DNA of 7,957 nt from Akkermansiaceae bacterium (GTDB taxonomy: Bacteria; Verrucomicrobiota; Verrucomicrobiia; Verrucomicrobiales; Akkermansiaceae): assembly GCA_028293225.1 (NCBI GenBank), contig JAQGPE010000093.1, positions 1 to 7,957 of the forward strand. The letters run 5' to 3'. Within the stretch, counting starts at the first letter, position 1; each line of letters starts with the position of its first letter. Shown one piece after another: positions 5,582 to 7,957 of this stretch. The notes beneath the pieces were generated by a model. The model was given only the letters and a program-made list of their open reading frames with translations, did no database searches and was not told the origin of the DNA. Both the position numbers and the translations under genes were made by a program.

Positions 5582-6928
5582 ATGAAGCGCCTATGTTTGC
5601 TCACGTTCTTCTCCCTGAGCTGCCTTGTTTTCGCCAAGGGAGACGATGAGGACGAGAAGAAGCCCCCGATCCCCCTGGATGAAACGGTATTCAGCGATAC
5701 GATCTGGAGCACCCCGCTCGAGACGATCAAGGGCCCCGATCCCGTGGAGGATGAAGCCCGCGCCAAGCTGCGCGAAAAACTGAAAGCCAAGGGCATCGAC
5801 CTCGGCAAGGTGAAGAGCGACGGCTTCGACTGGCTTTCCTCCGAAAAACAGGCCATCCGCGCCGACCCGAAAAAGTTCACCCTGCTGACCAAGCCGATCG
5901 GTGAAGTCGTGATCCGCGGCAAGGCCAACAACCCCGTGGATGTCAGCATTTCCCTCTACAACCGCGGCGACGACGGCGAAATCTCGGTCTCCAATTACAC
6001 CCAGAAACTCGACGAGTGGAAGGCCGCTCTCGACGTGAAACTGGGCGTCCGCTCCGCCCCCCGCGAAGACAAGGGGCCGGTGCCGATGACCGGCTGGATG
6101 TGGAAGAAAGGCGACACCGCCGTGCTGCTGGAAGGCAGCATGACCAAGGCGGAAAAGCGCCCGGAATTCGTCCGCCTGCGTTTCGCTTCCGTTGCCGCCG
6201 CCAAGACCGATCCTGGTGGCGTCGGCCGCCGCAACAGCTTCGCCGCCAATGTCAAACATGACGGCAACTATACCTATATCGATGGCGTCCCGATGGTCGA
6301 CCAAGGCCAGAAAGGCTACTGCGTGGTCGCCAGCGTTGAGCGCGTCGCGCGTTATTTCGGTGCCGACATCGACCAGCACGAAATGGCCCAGCTGGCCAAT
6401 ACCGACGAGGACGGCACCACCGGCGACGGCATGGAAAAGGCCTTCCAGAAGATCACCGGCAAGATCCACCTCCGCACCCTCAAGCACATCGAGTTCAGCA
6501 ACAAGCAGCTCGAGCAGGACGTGAAGAGCTACAACCGCGCTGCCAAGACCGCCGGGGTCAAGACCTTCGACATCGACCTGAAGGAATACTATGTCAACGC
6601 CCACGCCTTCTGGTCGGTGGCCGACAAGCCGACCTTCCGCGCCATGAAGGCCGCCCAGCCGGGCTTCGCGCAGTTCACCCGCAAGATCAAGGAATACGTC
6701 GATCAGGGCATCCCCCTGTTCTGGACCCTCCAGCTCGGCATGTTCAAGGAAGAGGGCCTGCCCCAGACCTACGGCGGACACATGAGCCTGATCATCGGCT
6801 ACGATGAAAAGGACGGCACGATCAACTACACCGACTCCTGGGGCGAAGGCCACGAGCGCAAGAGCATGCGCGCCGACGAAGCCTACTGCATGACCATGGC
6901 GATGTACACCATGGTACCGAACAAGTAA
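5582..6928 (+). CDS. Secreted papain/C39-like cysteine peptidase-type protein
   Basis: This is a 448-residue protein. Residues 1-18 form a Sec signal peptide (MKRLCLLTFFSLSCLVFA) with cleavage likely after VFA. An acidic stretch (DDEDE, 21-25) follows. Residues about 30-225 are an N-terminal region I do not recognise, containing many lysines and acidic residues. The C-terminal domain, about 235-448, has the layout of papain-like C39-type peptidases. VDQGQKGYCVVASVERVARYFG (239-260) gives an oxyanion glutamine (Q241 or Q243) and the nucleophile C247. GGHMSLIIGYD (398-408) gives H400, and NYTDSWG (415-421) gives D418 in the place of the third catalytic residue. All catalytic positions are present, so it may be an active periplasmic or secreted peptidase; the substrate is unknown. 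The start at ATG 5582 directly precedes the signal peptide and has no ribosome binding site. It is divergent from recA and ends at its own terminator. Confidence 0.85.
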   Translation: MKRLCLLTFFSLSCLVFAKGDDEDEKKPPIPLDETVFSDTIWSTPLETIKGPDPVEDEARAKLREKLKAKGIDLGKVKSDGFDWLSSEKQAIRADPKKFTLLTKPIGEVVIRGKANNPVDVSISLYNRGDDGEISVSNYTQKLDEWKAALDVKLGVRSAPREDKGPVPMTGWMWKKGDTAVLLEGSMTKAEKRPEFVRLRFASVAAAKTDPGGVGRRNSFAANVKHDGNYTYIDGVPMVDQGQKGYCVVASVERVARYFGADIDQHEMAQLANTDEDGTTGDGMEKAFQKITGKIHLRTLKHIEFSNKQLEQDVKSYNRAAKTAGVKTFDIDLKEYYVNAHAFWSVADKPTFRAMKAAQPGFAQFTRKIKEYVDQGIPLFWTLQLGMFKEEGLPQTYGGHMSLIIGYDEKDGTINYTDSWGEGHERKSMRADEAYCMTMAMYTMVPNK

Positions 6929-6957
6929 GCCGCCACCAGGCGATCAAAGCATTTCAC

Positions 6958-6996
6958 AAGGCGCCGGGAGCAAAGCTTCCGGCGCCTTTTGTTTTT
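6958..6996 (+). terminator. Intrinsic terminator of the cysteine-peptidase-like gene
   Basis: AAGGCGCCGGGAGC (6958-6971) pairs with GCTTCCGGCGCCTT (6975-6988) around an AAA loop, with one G-U pair. TTTTGTTTTT (6987-6996) follows. It begins 30 bases after the stop codon. On the minus strand no T-run follows, so it serves mainly the plus strand. Confidence 0.92.
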
Positions 6997-7004
6997 GAAT
7001 TCAG

Positions 7005-7229
7005 GGAGCGCCGCGGGTGCGAAATATGACAGCCAGGGGTGACCGGAGGGAACCCCTGGTCCACGCACCCGGCGAAGCCGCACGACGGGCGCGCCAAGAC
7101 GTGGCTTCCTTCAGCGCTCCAACGCGCTCGCTCTTCTCCACCAGCCCGCATCGCCCTCTCCTCCGAAAGGCTCACGACCGCAGGTCGCACTTCTTCAATC
7201 ACCCCTGGCTGTCCCCTTTCGCACCTGCG
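7005..7229. repeat. Dispersed intergenic repeat, copy 2, with 31-base inverted ends
   Basis: Blocks shared with 141-333 run from GGAGCGCCGC (7005-7014) to TTCAAT (7194-7199). This copy also has a right end that copy 1 lacks. Positions 7012-7042 and 7199-7229 are inverted repeats of 31 bases with four mismatches, both containing GACAGCCAGGGGTGA or its complement. Inside are two hairpins: CCAGGGGT (7033-7040) with ACCCCTGG (7052-7059), and CGACC (7175-7179) with GGTCG (7183-7187). There is no reading frame for a transposase, so it is a non-autonomous MITE-like or REP/BIME-like element. It begins just after the plus-strand terminator, and its right arm forms the last codons and the stop of queG. 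Confidence 0.8.
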
Positions 7230-7957
7230 ACATTCCGCCCCTCGATCCTCCCGATCGCCCACTGCGCATGCTCGGAAATCAACGGGTCCTCATCCGCCGC
7301 GGCCGCTGCCAGCGCCGGTAGATCCTCCACCGTGCCGGTATTCCCCAGCACCACGCAGACGTTGCGCAGAAAGCGCGGACGCTTGATCCGCTTGATCGGG
7401 GACTTGGTGAACAGAGTGCGAAATTCGTCATCGGACAGCGCCAGGAACTCACGCGGCTTCAACTTGAAAACCGACTCCCGCGCATGGAAACGCGCCTCGC
7501 GCGACACCTGGGCGTGGCGGTTCCACGGGCAGGCCTCCAGGCAGGCGTCGCAGCCGTAAAGCCGGTCGCCGATCGCCTCGCGGAACTCCAGCGGGATGGC
7601 TCCCTTGTGCTCGATGGTCAGGTAGGAAATGCAGCGCCGCGCGTCCATCCGGCGCGGCGCGGTGATCGCCTGGGTCGGGCATGCCACCATGCAGCGGGTG
7701 CATTTCCCGCAGTGGTCGCCAAAGGGGGCATCCACCTTCAGGTCCAGGGTGGTCAGCAACTCGGCCAGGAAGAACCAGGTGCCCAGCGCGCGGTGGATCT
7801 GCACTGTCGATTTCCCGTTCCAGCCCAGCCCGGCATCGCTGGCGAAGTCCCGTTCCAACACCGGGCCGGTATCGACATAGTAGCGCTGGGTCCCGCCGAG
7901 CGCCTGCATGCCCTCGTCCATCCGCCGCAGCATCTTGTCGATGATGTCGTGGTAGTC
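7199..7957 (-). CDS. queG: Epoxyqueuosine reductase QueG (partial, N-terminus outside)
   Basis: The visible 252 residues are the C-terminal two thirds or so of QueG. This cytoplasmic cobalamin- and iron-sulfur-dependent enzyme makes the last reduction in queuosine synthesis, epoxyqueuosine to queuosine in tRNA. DYHDII at the right edge begins the visible part. YVDTGPVLER (27-36) carries the expected catalytic aspartate D29, and GWNGKST (45-51) is a family motif. CGKCTRCMVACPT (83-95), C109 in RRCISYLT, and CDACLEACPWN (136-146) supply ligands for two 4Fe-4S clusters. A short HEAT-like helical tail (about 200-240, SEHAQWAIGRIEG) follows, as in many QueG proteins. The last residues, VAGAKGDSQG, and the TGA stop lie in the inverted arm of repeat copy 2, so the ancestral tail was probably different. 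The open frame runs off the window without a start codon. No other queuosine gene is visible. Confidence 0.95.
   Translation of the reverse strand, partial: DYHDIIDKMLRRMDEGMQALGGTQRYYVDTGPVLERDFASDAGLGWNGKSTVQIHRALGTWFFLAELLTTLDLKVDAPFGDHCGKCTRCMVACPTQAITAPRRMDARRCISYLTIEHKGAIPLEFREAIGDRLYGCDACLEACPWNRHAQVSREARFHARESVFKLKPREFLALSDDEFRTLFTKSPIKRIKRPRFLRNVCVVLGNTGTVEDLPALAAAAADEDPLISEHAQWAIGRIEGRNVAGAKGDSQG

Noticed and set aside
5591..6853. Long minus-strand frame opposite the cysteine-peptidase-like gene
   Set aside because: Antisense shadow; the plus-strand frame has a signal peptide and catalytic motifs.
1..7957. CRISPR array, tRNA, rRNA, transposase, prophage or defence genes
   Set aside because: Looked for on both strands; no regularly spaced repeats, no tRNA-like or rRNA sequence, and no recognisable transposase, integrase or defence protein among the frames.

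Overview
The window reads as a stretch of a high-GC chromosome from a member of the Verrucomicrobiota, probably a Luteolibacter-like Verrucomicrobiales bacterium. Three things suggest this. RecA has the [10 protein letters not shown] version of loop L1. The recA control region carries a TGTTC-N4-GAACA palindrome, which I recall as the LexA operator type described for Verrucomicrobia. None of the six visible gene starts has a Shine-Dalgarno sequence. The assignment is by recognition, not by a database search.

Layout, left to right. Positions 1-349 hold a terminator for a gene outside the window and a dispersed repeat (copy 1). A minus-strand gene (350-1102) encodes an excisionase-type helix-turn-helix joined to a PtsN-like EIIA domain. 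After a gene-poor divergent gap come two plus-strand genes: a small unknown protein (1531-1896) and a four-repeat DUF347/COG4705 membrane protein (1995-2756). These end at a bidirectional terminator. A Tat-exported ferritin-like protein (2930-3910, minus) faces them. Between it and recA lie three hairpins and a second kind of repeat, with imperfect inverted ends (4205-4315). recA (4352-5383, minus) is divergent from a secreted papain/C39-like cysteine-peptidase-type protein (5582-6928, plus), and the two share an AT-rich control region. After that gene's terminator comes repeat copy 2 (7005-7229). Its right inverted repeat runs into the end of a partial queG (7199-7957, minus), epoxyqueuosine reductase, which continues beyond the right edge.

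Most genes are unrelated housekeeping or stress functions: DNA repair, tRNA queuosine synthesis, PTS-type regulation, an envelope ferritin-like protein and a secreted peptidase-like protein. I see no defence island, prophage, CRISPR array, tRNA or rRNA. The more interesting material is between the genes. Two copies of a family of roughly 190-220 bp lie in the same orientation at the 3' side of minus-strand genes, and one copy supplies the last codons and stop of queG. The recA operator region has four TGTTC/GAACA half-sites in helical phase, and the lack of ribosome binding sites may point to leaderless or otherwise SD-independent initiation.
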